The notes under the pieces were generated by a model. That model did no database searches, was not told the origin of the DNA, and worked only from the letters and a program-made list of their open reading frames with translations. This document shows, piece by piece, positions 35,644 to 48,545 of a DNA stretch of 64,000 bases. The translations under genes were made by a program, and so were the position numbers. Positions within the stretch are counted from its first letter, which is position 1, and every line of letters begins with the position of its first letter. Where the stretch lies: NCBI GenBank assembly GCA_026391695.1, contig JAPLDP010000071.1, positions 1 through 64,000 on the forward strand, in the 5' to 3' direction. The stretch comes from Bacteroidota bacterium (GTDB taxonomy: Bacteria > Bacteroidota > Bacteroidia > Bacteroidales > JAGONC01).

Positions 35644-38439
35644 TCAATGTGCGTCAAGCCAGTTGTCGCCTGTCTTCATTTCTACATCTATCTGTACCCG
35701 CATGGGTATAGCGGTGGTCATTTTTTCACGGATGACTGGCATGATGATGTTGGCTTCATCCTTTGGCATATCGAAGACCAATTCGTCATGGACCTGAAGT
35801 ATCATCTTTGTCCTGAGCCCGCGTTTCTGCAATTCATTAAAGATGCTGATCATGGCAATTTTAATCATATCGGCTGCTGAGCCCTGTATAGGGGCGTTGA
35901 TGGCATTTCGTTCGGCGAAGCCCCTGACCACGGCATTGCCTGATGTGATGTCGCGTATATATCGCCTCCGTTTCATGATCGTTTCTACATATCCGTTAGC
36001 GCGGGCAAAGGCAATGGTGTCATCCATATATTGTTTTATTCGCGGATACTGGGTAAAATACTGGGCAATGATGTCGGCAGATTCTTTCCGCGGGATATTC
36101 AATCGTTCCGACAGGCCGAAGGCGGAAATGCCATAGATGATGCCGAAGTTCACGGTTTTAGCCTTACGGCGCATGTCACCATTGACTTCGCTGAGGGGCA
36201 CGCCAAATACCCTGGCAGCTGTGGCAGCATGTATGTCGAGCCCCTGGCGGAAGGCTTCGATCATACCTTCATCACCGCTCATTTCGGCGATGATGCGCAG
36301 TTCTATCTGGGAATAGTCCACAGATAAAAGGGTATAATCGCTATTTCTGGGAACAAAAGCCTTACGTATTTCCCGCCCTTTCTCGGTCCGCACTGGGATG
36401 TTCTGCATGTTGGGATTGTTGGAGCTCAGCCGCCCTGTTGCCGCCACTGCCTGGTTGAAAGAGGAGTGGATACGTCCTGTACGTGGGTTGGCAAGTGCCG
36501 GCAAAACATCCACATAGGTCGATTTCAGTTTCGTGAGTGAACGATAGTCAAGGATATTCTGAATGATCGGATGCCTGTACGACATTTTTTGCAGCACATC
36601 TTCACTGGTTGAATATTGTTTTGTTTTGGTCAGCTTCGGATTGCCCGATATCTGAAGCTTTTCATAGAGCACTTCACCCAGTTGTTTCGGCGAGGAGATG
36701 TTAAATTCCATGCCTGCCTGCTCATGAATGATCCTCTCCAGATCCTTAATCTGATCCCTGAGCTGAACAGAGTATTCGGTGAGCACATTGGGATCGATGT
36801 TAATTCCTTCAGCTTCCATGGCTGCCAGCACCGGCACAAGGGGCATCTCAATTGTGTCGAAAAGCTCACGGGTATTGGCTTCCTGCATCATGGGTTCAAA
36901 CACATATTTGAGCTGAAGCGTGACGTCGGCATCCTCGGCCGAATAGTCTTTTACCGTTTCAATATCAATAACCCGCATGCTGAGCTGCCCCTCACTCTTT
37001 TTTCCTATCAGGCTTTCAATGGGAACCGGTTTATAGTTGAGGTATGTCTCCGAAAGGAAGTCCATGTTATGACGCAAGTCGGGCTGAATGACATAATGCG
37101 CCAGCATGGTGTCGAATAACTTACCTTTTACTTCCATGTCATACCATTTCAGGATGGAAATATCAAACTTCAGGTTTTGCCCGATTTTTTCAATGGACGG
37201 ATCTTCAAACACGCATCTGAATTCATTAACCACCTGGCAGGCTTCGTGGTAGTTGCCGGGGATGGTCACATACCAGGCTTCATGAGGCTTGAAGGAAAAA
37301 GAGATGCCGATGAGTTCCGAGTTATTCGGATCCAGCCCCGTTGTTTCAGTGTCAAAACATACCGAGGACTGTTGTATGAGATCAGTGATCAGGTTTTGCC
37401 TCGTTTCAGGAGTATCGGCGAGGACATACCGGTGAGGTGTCGTGACGATGGTATTCTTCTCAAGGGAAGGCAGGGTTTTTTCAGTTATTTCATGCACATC
37501 GGCAAAAAGTTCCTCCTTTTGTGTGGGTGCCTCTGCTGTTTCATCAGTGACCTTCAATGACAGGTCGGTAAAAACCCTGTTGGCAAATGTCCGGAATTCA
37601 AGTTCATAGAAAATCTCTTTAAGAGCTGTGATATCCGGATTGGATAATCTCAGGTGTTCTTCATCGAAGTTGATGGGAACATCAAGGATAATGGTGGCCA
37701 TTTTTTTTGAGAAAAGTGCCTGTTCGGCGTGGTTCTCGACGATTTCCCTGAGGCGGCCTTTCATCTTGTCCCTATTTTTCAGGACATTTTCGACGGAACC
37801 AAATTCTTCAACAAGTTTTTTTGCCGTGACTTCGCCGACGTTAGGCAGGCCGGGAATATTATCCGATGCGTCGCCCATCAGTCCGAGGATGTCGATAACC
37901 TGTTCAGGACGCCGGATATTGTATTTTTCACAGATCTCCTTCACGCCCAATATTTCGGGCTTATCGCCCATTCGACCGGGTTTATATATAAAGCTTTTAT
38001 CCGTGACCAGCTGACCAAAGTCCTTATCCGGGGTCATCATATAGGTGATAAATCCGTTTCTTTCAGCTTTTTTGGCGATTGTGCCGATAATATCATCAGC
38101 TTCATAACCGGCGACAATGAGAACAGGAATGTTGAATGCATCCAGGAGACGCCGGATATATGGTAACGAAGTGCCGATATCTTCAGGCATTTCCTGCCTG
38201 TGCGCTTTATATTCGGCAAACTCTTCATGCCTGACAGTGGGTACCCGTGAGTCAAAGGCAACACCCAGGTGTGTAGGTTTCTCATTTTTAATCACATCCC
38301 ACAGGCTGTTGGCGAAACCATAAATGGCGGAAGTGTTAAGGCCAAATGATGTCATCCGCGGTGACTTGCTGAGGGCAAAATAGGCCCTGTAGATAAGGGC
38401 CATGGCATCAAGGAGGAAAAGCTTTTTTTGCTGTGACAT
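35644..38439 (-). CDS. polA: DNA polymerase I
   Basis: 931 residues with all three domains. The 5' nuclease is at 1-300 (LDAMALIYRAYFAL, GYEADDIIGT, GDASDNIPGLPNVG). An intact proofreading 3'-5' exonuclease at about 355-540 has the metal-binding CFDTETTGLDP and later DAD. The polymerase domain has LSVDYSQIELRIIAEMSGD (motif A), RRKAKTVNFGIIYG (O helix) and QVHDELVFD (motif C). It functions in repair and Okazaki fragment processing. Length is normal. Confidence 0.96.
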   Translation of the reverse strand: MSQQKKLFLLDAMALIYRAYFALSKSPRMTSFGLNTSAIYGFANSLWDVIKNEKPTHLGVAFDSRVPTVRHEEFAEYKAHRQEMPEDIGTSLPYIRRLLDAFNIPVLIVAGYEADDIIGTIAKKAERNGFITYMMTPDKDFGQLVTDKSFIYKPGRMGDKPEILGVKEICEKYNIRRPEQVIDILGLMGDASDNIPGLPNVGEVTAKKLVEEFGSVENVLKNRDKMKGRLREIVENHAEQALFSKKMATIILDVPINFDEEHLRLSNPDITALKEIFYELEFRTFANRVFTDLSLKVTDETAEAPTQKEELFADVHEITEKTLPSLEKNTIVTTPHRYVLADTPETRQNLITDLIQQSSVCFDTETTGLDPNNSELIGISFSFKPHEAWYVTIPGNYHEACQVVNEFRCVFEDPSIEKIGQNLKFDISILKWYDMEVKGKLFDTMLAHYVIQPDLRHNMDFLSETYLNYKPVPIESLIGKKSEGQLSMRVIDIETVKDYSAEDADVTLQLKYVFEPMMQEANTRELFDTIEMPLVPVLAAMEAEGINIDPNVLTEYSVQLRDQIKDLERIIHEQAGMEFNISSPKQLGEVLYEKLQISGNPKLTKTKQYSTSEDVLQKMSYRHPIIQNILDYRSLTKLKSTYVDVLPALANPRTGRIHSSFNQAVAATGRLSSNNPNMQNIPVRTEKGREIRKAFVPRNSDYTLLSVDYSQIELRIIAEMSGDEGMIEAFRQGLDIHAATAARVFGVPLSEVNGDMRRKAKTVNFGIIYGISAFGLSERLNIPRKESADIIAQYFTQYPRIKQYMDDTIAFARANGYVETIMKRRRYIRDITSGNAVVRGFAERNAINAPIQGSAADMIKIAMISIFNELQKRGLRTKMILQVHDELVFDMPKDEANIIMPVIREKMTTAIPMRVQIDVEMKTGDNWLDAH

Positions 38440-38488
38440 ACAACTGATAATAAACCTGTTACAAATATATACAAGAAAATGTCCCTAT

Positions 38489-40763
38489 TTAGTCGATCAT
38501 AATCTCATCAGCAAATATCCATGCCTTTTCTCCGGCACCTGGATGCCATTTGGGACAAACACCCATGTTCCTGGCCAGAATTTTCACATACCGCGCTTTT
38601 ACCGGCTTGAACTCGGCTGTGAAGTCTTTGATAATCGGCTTTTCCTCTGCCGGAGAGATGTTATTTACAATTGTCGCAAGCGGATTAAACTGATTTCCAT
38701 TCATTGAACTTAAATACTCGACGGAGACAGGAAGAAAGATCCAGCCAGCAGCCATCATTGAAATAATCAGAACCTCTGATACCGTCAAAGAGAGTGCGGT
38801 CTCCGTCGCCCGGGTACTTATGACTGTATGGTTCGGTATAAATCACCTTTTTCCCGATACCTTCATGAAGGACAAGCGTTTTTTCAGACAGTCCTCCAAG
38901 GAGAGTATCATTTTGAAAGATTCCTGCTTTGACGGTCGTATTGGCTATTACATTGACCGGTTCGCCGTAAATTTTGGATTTCAGATCCGGATCCTTGCCA
39001 TTGATTGTATAGCGTATGACAGGTTTATAGATCTCTGATTCGAAGAGAATATGCATGCTGCTTTTCAGGGTGTCGAAGCGTGTTTTCATACCAATTTTAA
39101 AAGATCCCCTGCAATAGTTTACATTTAGCATGTTGAACCGTATAAATTGTTGTTGCAGGCGTTCATTAAAGTCGTCCCAGTTGCGTGATGCTTTATCTGA
39201 CCATACCACTTCGGCCAGGGCTGTCATTCTGGGGACAGCCATATATTCAGCATGTTCTGGTGTGACAATATATTCCGTCCAGACATTACCCTGGGCGCCA
39301 AGGACATGGGCTGCCTCTTCACCGTTTAATTCCGGCGGCGTCGGCTCAAAAGAATATACTTTTTTGAGTGTTGTGTTACCTCCGATGGCTTTAGGCTGGG
39401 TTTCAGGATCACCCTGGTAGTAGTCGAAATAACAATACGATACAGGGCACATGATCACATCATGCTGCATCTTTGCAGCCTCAATGCCACCTTCAAAACC
39501 ACGCCATGACATCACCGTTGCTTCCGGTGCCAGTCCACCTTCCAGAATCTCATCCCAGCCTATCATCTTTTTGCCTTTGGCATTGATGAATGCTTCTATT
39601 CGTTTGATGAAGTAACTCTGGAGTTCTTTTTCATCCTTAAGTCCTTCTTCTCTTATTCTTTTCTGACATTTCGGACATACCTTCCAGAGGGTCTTATCAG
39701 CTTCATCACCGCCTATATGGATGTATTCTGATGGAAATAATGCGAAGACCTCAGTAAGGACATCTTCGAGGAATGTGAATACCTGTTCATTGCCGGCGCA
39801 GAAAATATCGATGTTAGGCCAGTAGGAGCCCGGGAAAACGGTTAGTTTCTCTCCTCTGCATGACAGCTCGGGGTATGCGGCAAACACCTCCGATGTGTGG
39901 CCTGGCATTTCTATCTCAGGCACCACTGTCACATAACGTTTTTTTGCATAATCAACAATCTCTTTGATATCATCCTGGGTATAGAAACCTCCATAGGTAG
40001 CTTCTTCACCCTCTTTTTGCAGCTCGCGTTCATTCCAGGGTTTATCTTCCCTGTCGACACGCCAGGCTGAAATATCTGTCAACTTTGGATATTTTTTTAT
40101 TTCGATGCGCCAGCCATTGTCATCGGTCAGATGCCAGTGAAAGACGTTCATTTTATGCATAGCGATGAGGTCAATGTATTTTTTTATGAATTCCTTTGGG
40201 AAGAAATGCCTGGAAACATCCAGGTGCATGCCCCGCCATGCATATCGTGGCTTATCGGTGATCTTCACACACGGTACTGTCCATGAAATAGCCGGAGTGA
40301 CCAGTTCCTTGCTGTAAATTTGACAAGGTAATAACTGAAGAATGCTCTGCATACCATAAAATATTCCGGCCGGATCGTCAGCAGTGACTTCAATGTGGTT
40401 TTCATCCACCGCAAGAGCATAGCCTTCTTTTCCAAGTGTGTTAACAGAAGGATGATTAAGCCTGAAGACGATGGCATTTGTCGCTGGTATAGAGATCATG
40501 TTCCTGAGCACCGGATTAAATCCCGTTGAGGTTTGTATGATAAGCTGCGCCATGCCGGCTATTTGAGAGACCTCCTCATTACCCGGTTCAGCCAGGATTA
40601 CCGTACTGTCGTTAAGAGTAAATACTCCCTCTGATGTTTCTATGCTCATGGGTTTTGGAATGATGCTGATATCAGGAGATTCTAATCCATGCTTTTGCCG
40701 GCACGACCAACCGGTAAGCATGACTATCATGATCAATAAAAGTTGAAGGAATGGCTTTTTCAT
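38489..40763 (-). pseudogene. GH20 beta-N-acetylhexosaminidase, C-terminal frameshift/deletion
   Basis: The catalytic part is intact. A lipoprotein signal (LTGWSC), a GH20b domain and the TIM barrel with HIGGDEADK (catalytic Asp-Glu near 349-350) lie in a 692-codon frame ending at 38685. After residue W673 (..SDYFNDGCW) the frame runs into unrelated residues. The proper continuation WIFLPVSVEYLSSMNG to KAWIFADEIMID lies in another frame (38740 down to 38489). About 30 residues of the discoidin-like accessory domain that should lie between are missing. The junction is at a GCTGGCTGG microhomology (about 38741-38752). The enzyme core may still work. Confidence 0.8.
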
Positions 40764-40802
40764 TTTATTTAGTTGTAATAGGATATGATTTCATCCTAAG
40801 CT

Positions 40803-43988
<3,186 letters not shown>

Positions 43989-44009
43989 TCAATATAAAAT
44001 TTTTCTAAT

Positions 44010-44034
44010 ATAAGCCCTATTTATATTGGCTTAT
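44010..44034. promoter_or_regulatory. Inverted repeat in the GH2 leader
   Basis: ATAAGCC (44010-44016) and GGCTTAT (44028-44034), seven-base arms, lie about 10-35 nt downstream of the predicted GH2 start of transcription. It could be an operator or a leader hairpin. Confidence 0.4.
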
Positions 44035-44049
44035 CAGTGTCACAAAAGG

Positions 44050-44081
44050 CAAAAGTAACACAATTTTCTTATGCGCCTCAA
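44050..44081 (-). promoter_or_regulatory. Promoter of the GH2-GH20 operon
   Basis: On the minus strand TTG (44079-44081), a 21-nt spacer, then TACTTTTG (44050-44057), a full match to TAnnTTTG. Predicted leader about 55 nt. Confidence 0.55.
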
Positions 44082-44233
44082 GCCGCAGTTATATTCTGAA
44101 GGCAATTATTTATTGCAGACAGACAGGTGAGCTGCTTGCTGAATTTTCTGATCCTTTTACTATCGTTGACAGATATTTCATATTCTGATATATCCAGGCT
44201 TCCCATTTTCACTTCAGGATTCTGGAAGATCAT
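44078..44233 (-). CDS. Possible small protein or gene remnant (51 residues)
   Basis: ATG at 44233 opens a 51-codon frame (MIFQNPEVKMGSLDIS and onward, ending QNITAA) with protein-like composition, no membrane helix and two Cys. It occupies most of the 311-bp gap between GH2 and the C69 gene, and its stop codon overlaps the -33 element of the GH2 promoter. No recognised homologue; it may be chance or the tail of a lost gene. Confidence 0.3.
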   Translation of the reverse strand: MIFQNPEVKMGSLDISEYEISVNDSKRIRKFSKQLTCLSAINNCLQNITAA

Positions 44234-44299
44234 TCAGCTTTCTGTCTTATTGCGAAAAGAGATTTGATTTTCAATGGTTTTTGTGATAATAGCCTTTTA

Positions 44300-45918
44300 C
44301 TATAACCCTTGCTTGTTATTAGTATACTTCGAAATCAACCGATTCCTGAGATCGTGGTACATCCTGACTGTTTTCTCCATGCAATCCTGTGTGTAATTGG
44401 TAAGATACTCCTTCACCTTGGCAGGATCTTCATTATACAGCTTCAGCGCTTCCTGTTCTATACCGGCTTGGTCGCCAAAGAATGTCTGTTCAAGCGGATC
44501 CCTCACAGCCTTCAGATCATTGATGGCCTCCTGCCATTTCAGGTAAAGCAGGTTATCGACAAAATCGATGGCCCATCGCGCAGAGCCTTCATCAAATTGA
44601 TCAGGATTATAGGTCATATATAGGGGGGATATTTTTAGTACACCGGTATATATGGGGACATAGTTGCTGATATATGGGTTATCGAGATAAATCCAATATA
44701 CACCGCCTATGGCGTCAGGAAGCCAGCTGCGTAATTGCGCCACCATACCGTAGCCGGTGCGGGGTACCATTCGGTGGTAGGTGATATTCAATAATTCACG
44801 CATGTCCCTGGTTGGAAATGGGGTTGCCAGCGCACTGCGTTTCATGCCTCCCTGTGCGTCGGGAATATACCAGTTGGGATCGGCTGTCATGTCGTATATC
44901 GTTCCCTCAAATAGCGAACGCTGAAAAGCGATGACATCCTGAACGGAGAGTTTCTTTTCGGGTTTGACAGAGAAAGGATAAATCGATAAAGGTTCCACAT
45001 ATTGTACATAGGGTCGCTGACCATCGAAAGGGGTTTTAAGAGACCTGTCAGGCCATTTGTAATAGTTGGGAGCATAGGTTTTAAAGAACAGCCAGAACCG
45101 GCTTGTAGCCCATTCACGTGGCAGGGGAGAATATACATCTTGCCAGATGAAGGGTTTGGTTCCTTTTGGATCGTACCATCCGAAGTCTATAGCTATCTGC
45201 ATGTAATTTTTTGAGGCCATGAAAAAGTCCGATCTGCTCAGGTCGATTTCCTTGATGATGCTCCAGTTGGGAACGATAGCGATGTGGTCGTCGGGTACAC
45301 GCTGTGCAGCCCAGATAGCACCTGGTTTACCGTAACCGGGTTCCCAGCCAGGTCCGACGCTGAAGATCTCCATCACCCAGGCTTCATGGGGATCGGCAAT
45401 ACACAAGGCTTCCGGCTCAGGTCCGCACGATGGCAGGAACCCATATTCTTCAACAAGCGATGCTATCAGCCTGATGGCTTCCCGTGCTGTCTTGCAGCGC
45501 TGCAAAGCAAAAACCATGACCTGCTCAATGGTCATAATCTGTTTTCCGTTCTCACGTGACACTTTCAGTTCATCTTTCTGGCTCATTGTGGTCTCACCGA
45601 TCGCCAGCTGATACTCATTGATGTGTGAATACCCGGAATGAAAATAGGTGTATGTTCTTTCCACCTGGGGAATATAACCAATGATCTCACCATACTGGTC
45701 CAGCGGATTTTTAACATCCTGTATGCCCCAATAAACCGGAGCCATCGATCCTTTTGGGAAAGTCTGTCCTGGAATAACCCTCACCCGGCAGTCAGGAGCT
45801 GCCTCTGTATGTGAGGTGATGACCGAGCCATCGGCCGAAGCATTTTTACCGACAATAATATCGGTGCAGGCAAGGGCGGAATGAAGAATGAAAGAGTAAA
45901 AATGAAGAATGTTCTCAT
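44300..45918 (-). pseudogene. C69 (PepD) dipeptidase with frameshifted signal peptide
   Basis: The body is a peptidase family C69 Ntn-hydrolase. After the expected cleavage point the sequence reads CTDIIVGKNASADGSVITSH, with the nucleophile Cys codon at 45866-45868, and continues MAPVYWGIQDVKNPLDQYGE to the stop. The longest frame with a conventional start begins only at a GTG (45784), which would omit the nucleophile. A signal peptide (MRTFFIFTLSFF) starts at ATG 45918 but is one base out of frame with the body. Restoring one base in the A-run at 45898-45902 would join them. Either a real inactivating indel, a slippage site or an assembly error. Confidence 0.75.
45879..45911. repeat. GAATGAAGAATGAAAGA repeat inside the C69 signal-peptide region
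   Basis: Repeated GAATGAA/AATGAAG words. On the complementary strand the segment shares a CATTCTTCATTTTT core with the intergenic repeat at 62493-62536. Confidence 0.5.
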
Positions 45919-45972
45919 AATTATCTTAATTTTAACCATAGATGGACACAGAAGTATGAATGGGCTGAAAAA

Positions 45973-47304
45973 TTATAATTTCAACTCCATGTTCAGCCAT
46001 TGCTCCAATGTTTTTTTAACAAGCTGTTTCTGTTGTTCAGGCAGGTTGCCGATTCTTGAGGAGTGGGCTCCACCCGGCCTTACCACCTTGATCACATTAT
46101 TATCTCCCGACACCTGAACAGATGTAGATGACCATGGATCATATTCACCATAAATGAACATCATATTTTTTGCCTTATGCCTGACAAACTGATCTACCTC
46201 TTCCATGGGAACTGGATTATATACACATTGAGTTCCTTTCGGGCAGGTGAAGGTGAAAGTCGGATTATCCAGAAATTTGATGAGATTACCAAAAGGCCGG
46301 GTATCATAACCATAGAAGCCAATTTCAGTAAGAGCCTGATAATAGAATGGTTCATAACGTTTTATTCCCTGGTCGGAAACCCAGTCGATACCTGCTACTT
46401 CATTTACGTGATTCATGACCTGCTCCGTCGTTGCATCCGGTCCGGGTATGGAGTCACAGCTCCACCCTCCCCACTGCCAGAAGGCAAAAGCATATTCCAT
46501 GGCCGTTATTTCATAGGCTTTTTCCTCACCAATGGAATAGACCAGCTTTTGTTCCTTTGCCATATCAAGAAATTTTGGGAAATATTGGTCTCTTCTTTCA
46601 AGAAGCTGTTTCTGAAAGTCAAATATCCTGGCCCTGCATAATGAGTCACCCACATTCTGCATGAAGGGAGACACCCTGGAATCGGCAATGGAGAAATTCA
46701 GAGGACACACATAACCGACGGTCACATCCACATCTTCAGGGAAGAAGTAGCGGTGATACATGGCTGTTTGTCCTCCCTTGCTGATTCCCGTGTTGACCCA
46801 TTTACCCCTATAAAGACCTTTAAACAGTTCCACTATCCTGTGATGGTCGCTGGCAGCCTGGAATATATCAAGATACTCCCACTGTAATGTATCCGGCACC
46901 GATGTTCCAAAAAAACGGTGCTCGACAACGATCTGGTTTGCGTCAAGCATGCCAGCCAGTTCATACATCATCTTTGGATGCCTGGCATAGTCAGCACCAT
47001 AGCCTTCGGTCACAAAAACAACAGGCCTGTTGAAATCCCTGTGAAATAGATAGATCCGCTGGGTAAATTTTTTTCCGTCAGGATTATTGTGATCAAGGGG
47101 CTGGGTAAAATACAGCACATAAGCTGACTTGAAGTGCTCATTATGATCTATTTTTTCAAATTTTATGTCCCTGAGGCCTGACAGCCATTCCTCTAAAAAA
47201 AGAGTGTCTTTGTCTTCCTGTGCAGCGACAGTTGAGGCTGTTATCCCGTTGAAAATGCATAGGATAATCAAAAATGCGCTGACGAATCTCATGCTGTTTT
47301 TCAT
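45973..47304 (-). CDS. S37 (PS-10-like) secreted serine aminopeptidase
   Basis: 443 residues from the ATG at 47304, which begins a signal peptide (MKNSMRFVSAFLIILCIF); the frame opens 26 codons earlier. The alpha/beta-hydrolase nucleophile lies in NTGISKGGQTAMYH. Later YGEYDPWSSTSVQ contains the likely acid and GGAHSSRI the His. The family comprises tripeptidyl/prolyl-type aminopeptidases. It sits between the trans-3-hydroxyproline dehydratase and the C69 dipeptidase on one strand, fitting a role in releasing small peptides. Confidence 0.82.
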   Translation of the reverse strand: MKNSMRFVSAFLIILCIFNGITASTVAAQEDKDTLFLEEWLSGLRDIKFEKIDHNEHFKSAYVLYFTQPLDHNNPDGKKFTQRIYLFHRDFNRPVVFVTEGYGADYARHPKMMYELAGMLDANQIVVEHRFFGTSVPDTLQWEYLDIFQAASDHHRIVELFKGLYRGKWVNTGISKGGQTAMYHRYFFPEDVDVTVGYVCPLNFSIADSRVSPFMQNVGDSLCRARIFDFQKQLLERRDQYFPKFLDMAKEQKLVYSIGEEKAYEITAMEYAFAFWQWGGWSCDSIPGPDATTEQVMNHVNEVAGIDWVSDQGIKRYEPFYYQALTEIGFYGYDTRPFGNLIKFLDNPTFTFTCPKGTQCVYNPVPMEEVDQFVRHKAKNMMFIYGEYDPWSSTSVQVSGDNNVIKVVRPGGAHSSRIGNLPEQQKQLVKKTLEQWLNMELKL

Positions 47305-47343
47305 GCTGTTTATTTTGTATTTCAATAAATTACTGTGACATTT

Positions 47344-47375
47344 TAAAAATAACCGATAATGAATATAAAGCACAA
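47344..47375 (-). promoter_or_regulatory. Possible promoter of the S37 peptidase gene
   Basis: TTG (47373-47375), 21-nt spacer, then TATTTTTA (47344-47351), seven of eight matches to the -7 consensus; 40 bp before the ATG. Confidence 0.4.
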
Positions 47376-47408
47376 TGGCCATTTGTCATTTAATCGGCCG
47401 TAAAATTT

Positions 47409-48443
47409 TTATCTCAGGATAAATCCCTTTTTCAATGGATCTTCCGGATCAAAATAAAATGTATTTGTTCCCGTAAAATGGGATGTTCCGCTCACTTCAG
47501 GGATGACTGCCGAATGAGGGCCGAACGATGTTACCTCTTTGATACATACATCCATTGTAGTTCCGAGTATGCTCTCGATGGTAATGGTTTCCCCAGGCTT
47601 CAGCCCGTCTTTTGCGAAATGTAAAGCTGCCCGCGCGCTGACACCGGAACCCGTAGCTGAACGGTCCAGCTCACCGTCGGCGAAGATACATACATTCCGG
47701 CTGTGATGCGATCTGTCAACAGGATCCCCGATAAAAATGGTCCCGTATAAAAAGCTTAAATCCTCCTCAAATGGATGTTTGATCACATATTGGTCCATGA
47801 CAGCATATTTAATCCGCCTCCCATAATCGATCAGCTGATCATGGTCAGTGATTTCCATTCCTAACCGGAGATCAGCAGCTTTGACAAAAGCATAGAATGC
47901 ACCTCCAAATGCTACATCAAATTTTACATCTCCAATACCGGCAACATGAACATTTTGATCTTTCAGCAGGACGAATGAGGGTACATTCCGAAATGATACT
48001 TTTCTGACTACTCTGCCTTCTCTATGACCTTTTGAATAGATTTTACCGGGAGGCGCATTGATAATCAGTTCAGGAACATCCCCTTCCTTCTGAATAAATC
48101 CTGTATCCAAAACCAGCTTGGTCAGGGCAATGATTGCATGGCCGCACATGGTGCTGTAGCCTTCATTGTGCATGAAGAAGACACCGAAATCAGCATCCGG
48201 TGTTGTTGGCTCTGTGAGAATAGCGCCATACATATCGGCATGTCCGCGTGGTTCCCACATCAGACCGGTGCGGATATGATCAAGGTGATCGCGGAAATAA
48301 CGTCGTTTATCCAGGATGGTGTCGCCTTTTATCTCCGGAAGGCCTCCTGTGATGACACGCAGCGGTTCACCTCCGGTATGCATGTCGATGGTGGCAATGG
48401 CCGGCCAGTGCGAAGGAGCAGAAAGACGAAGGGATTTTGACAT
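47409..48443 (-). CDS. trans-3-hydroxy-L-proline dehydratase (proline racemase superfamily)
   Basis: 344 residues from the ATG at 48443 (an ATG two codons earlier is also possible; the longer frame runs through a tandem repeat). The first active-site Cys is C100 in STMCGHA. The second, in racemases and epimerases a Cys in a SPCGTGT context, is T264 in RSATGSGVSAR. A Cys/Thr pair is the hallmark of trans-3-hydroxy-L-proline dehydratase (human L3HYPDH), which forms pyrroline-2-carboxylate, rather than 4-hydroxyproline epimerase or proline racemase. The neighbouring glycyl-radical hydroxyproline dehydratase supports the assignment. Confidence 0.85.
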   Translation of the reverse strand: MSKSLRLSAPSHWPAIATIDMHTGGEPLRVITGGLPEIKGDTILDKRRYFRDHLDHIRTGLMWEPRGHADMYGAILTEPTTPDADFGVFFMHNEGYSTMCGHAIIALTKLVLDTGFIQKEGDVPELIINAPPGKIYSKGHREGRVVRKVSFRNVPSFVLLKDQNVHVAGIGDVKFDVAFGGAFYAFVKAADLRLGMEITDHDQLIDYGRRIKYAVMDQYVIKHPFEEDLSFLYGTIFIGDPVDRSHHSRNVCIFADGELDRSATGSGVSARAALHFAKDGLKPGETITIESILGTTMDVCIKEVTSFGPHSAVIPEVSGTSHFTGTNTFYFDPEDPLKKGFILR

Positions 48444-48460
48444 AAACATGTAAAATATAA

Positions 48461-48485
48461 CGATGTAACGATGTAACGATGTAAC
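48461..48485. repeat. Tandem repeat CGATGTAA x3
   Basis: Three exact 8-bp copies just upstream of the trans-3-hydroxyproline dehydratase start; a related GCGATGTAGCGAAG word lies on the minus strand at the end of the EamA gene. It can affect the upstream reading frame by copy-number change. Confidence 0.7.
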
Positions 48486-48545
48486 GAAAGTAGTATTTTT
48501 TTTGAATTTTTGATGGAATAACAAGATTCGATTTGAGTCACTTCG

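Noticed and set aside
36616-37119. 167-residue plus-strand frame inside polA
   Set aside because: Antisense to a complete, recognisable DNA polymerase I; no family features.
47409-48443. 4-hydroxyproline 2-epimerase or proline racemase
   Set aside because: The second catalytic Cys is Thr264, so epimerisation is not expected.
48461-48485. CRISPR-like array
   Set aside because: Only an 8-bp tandem repeat without spacers or cas genes.
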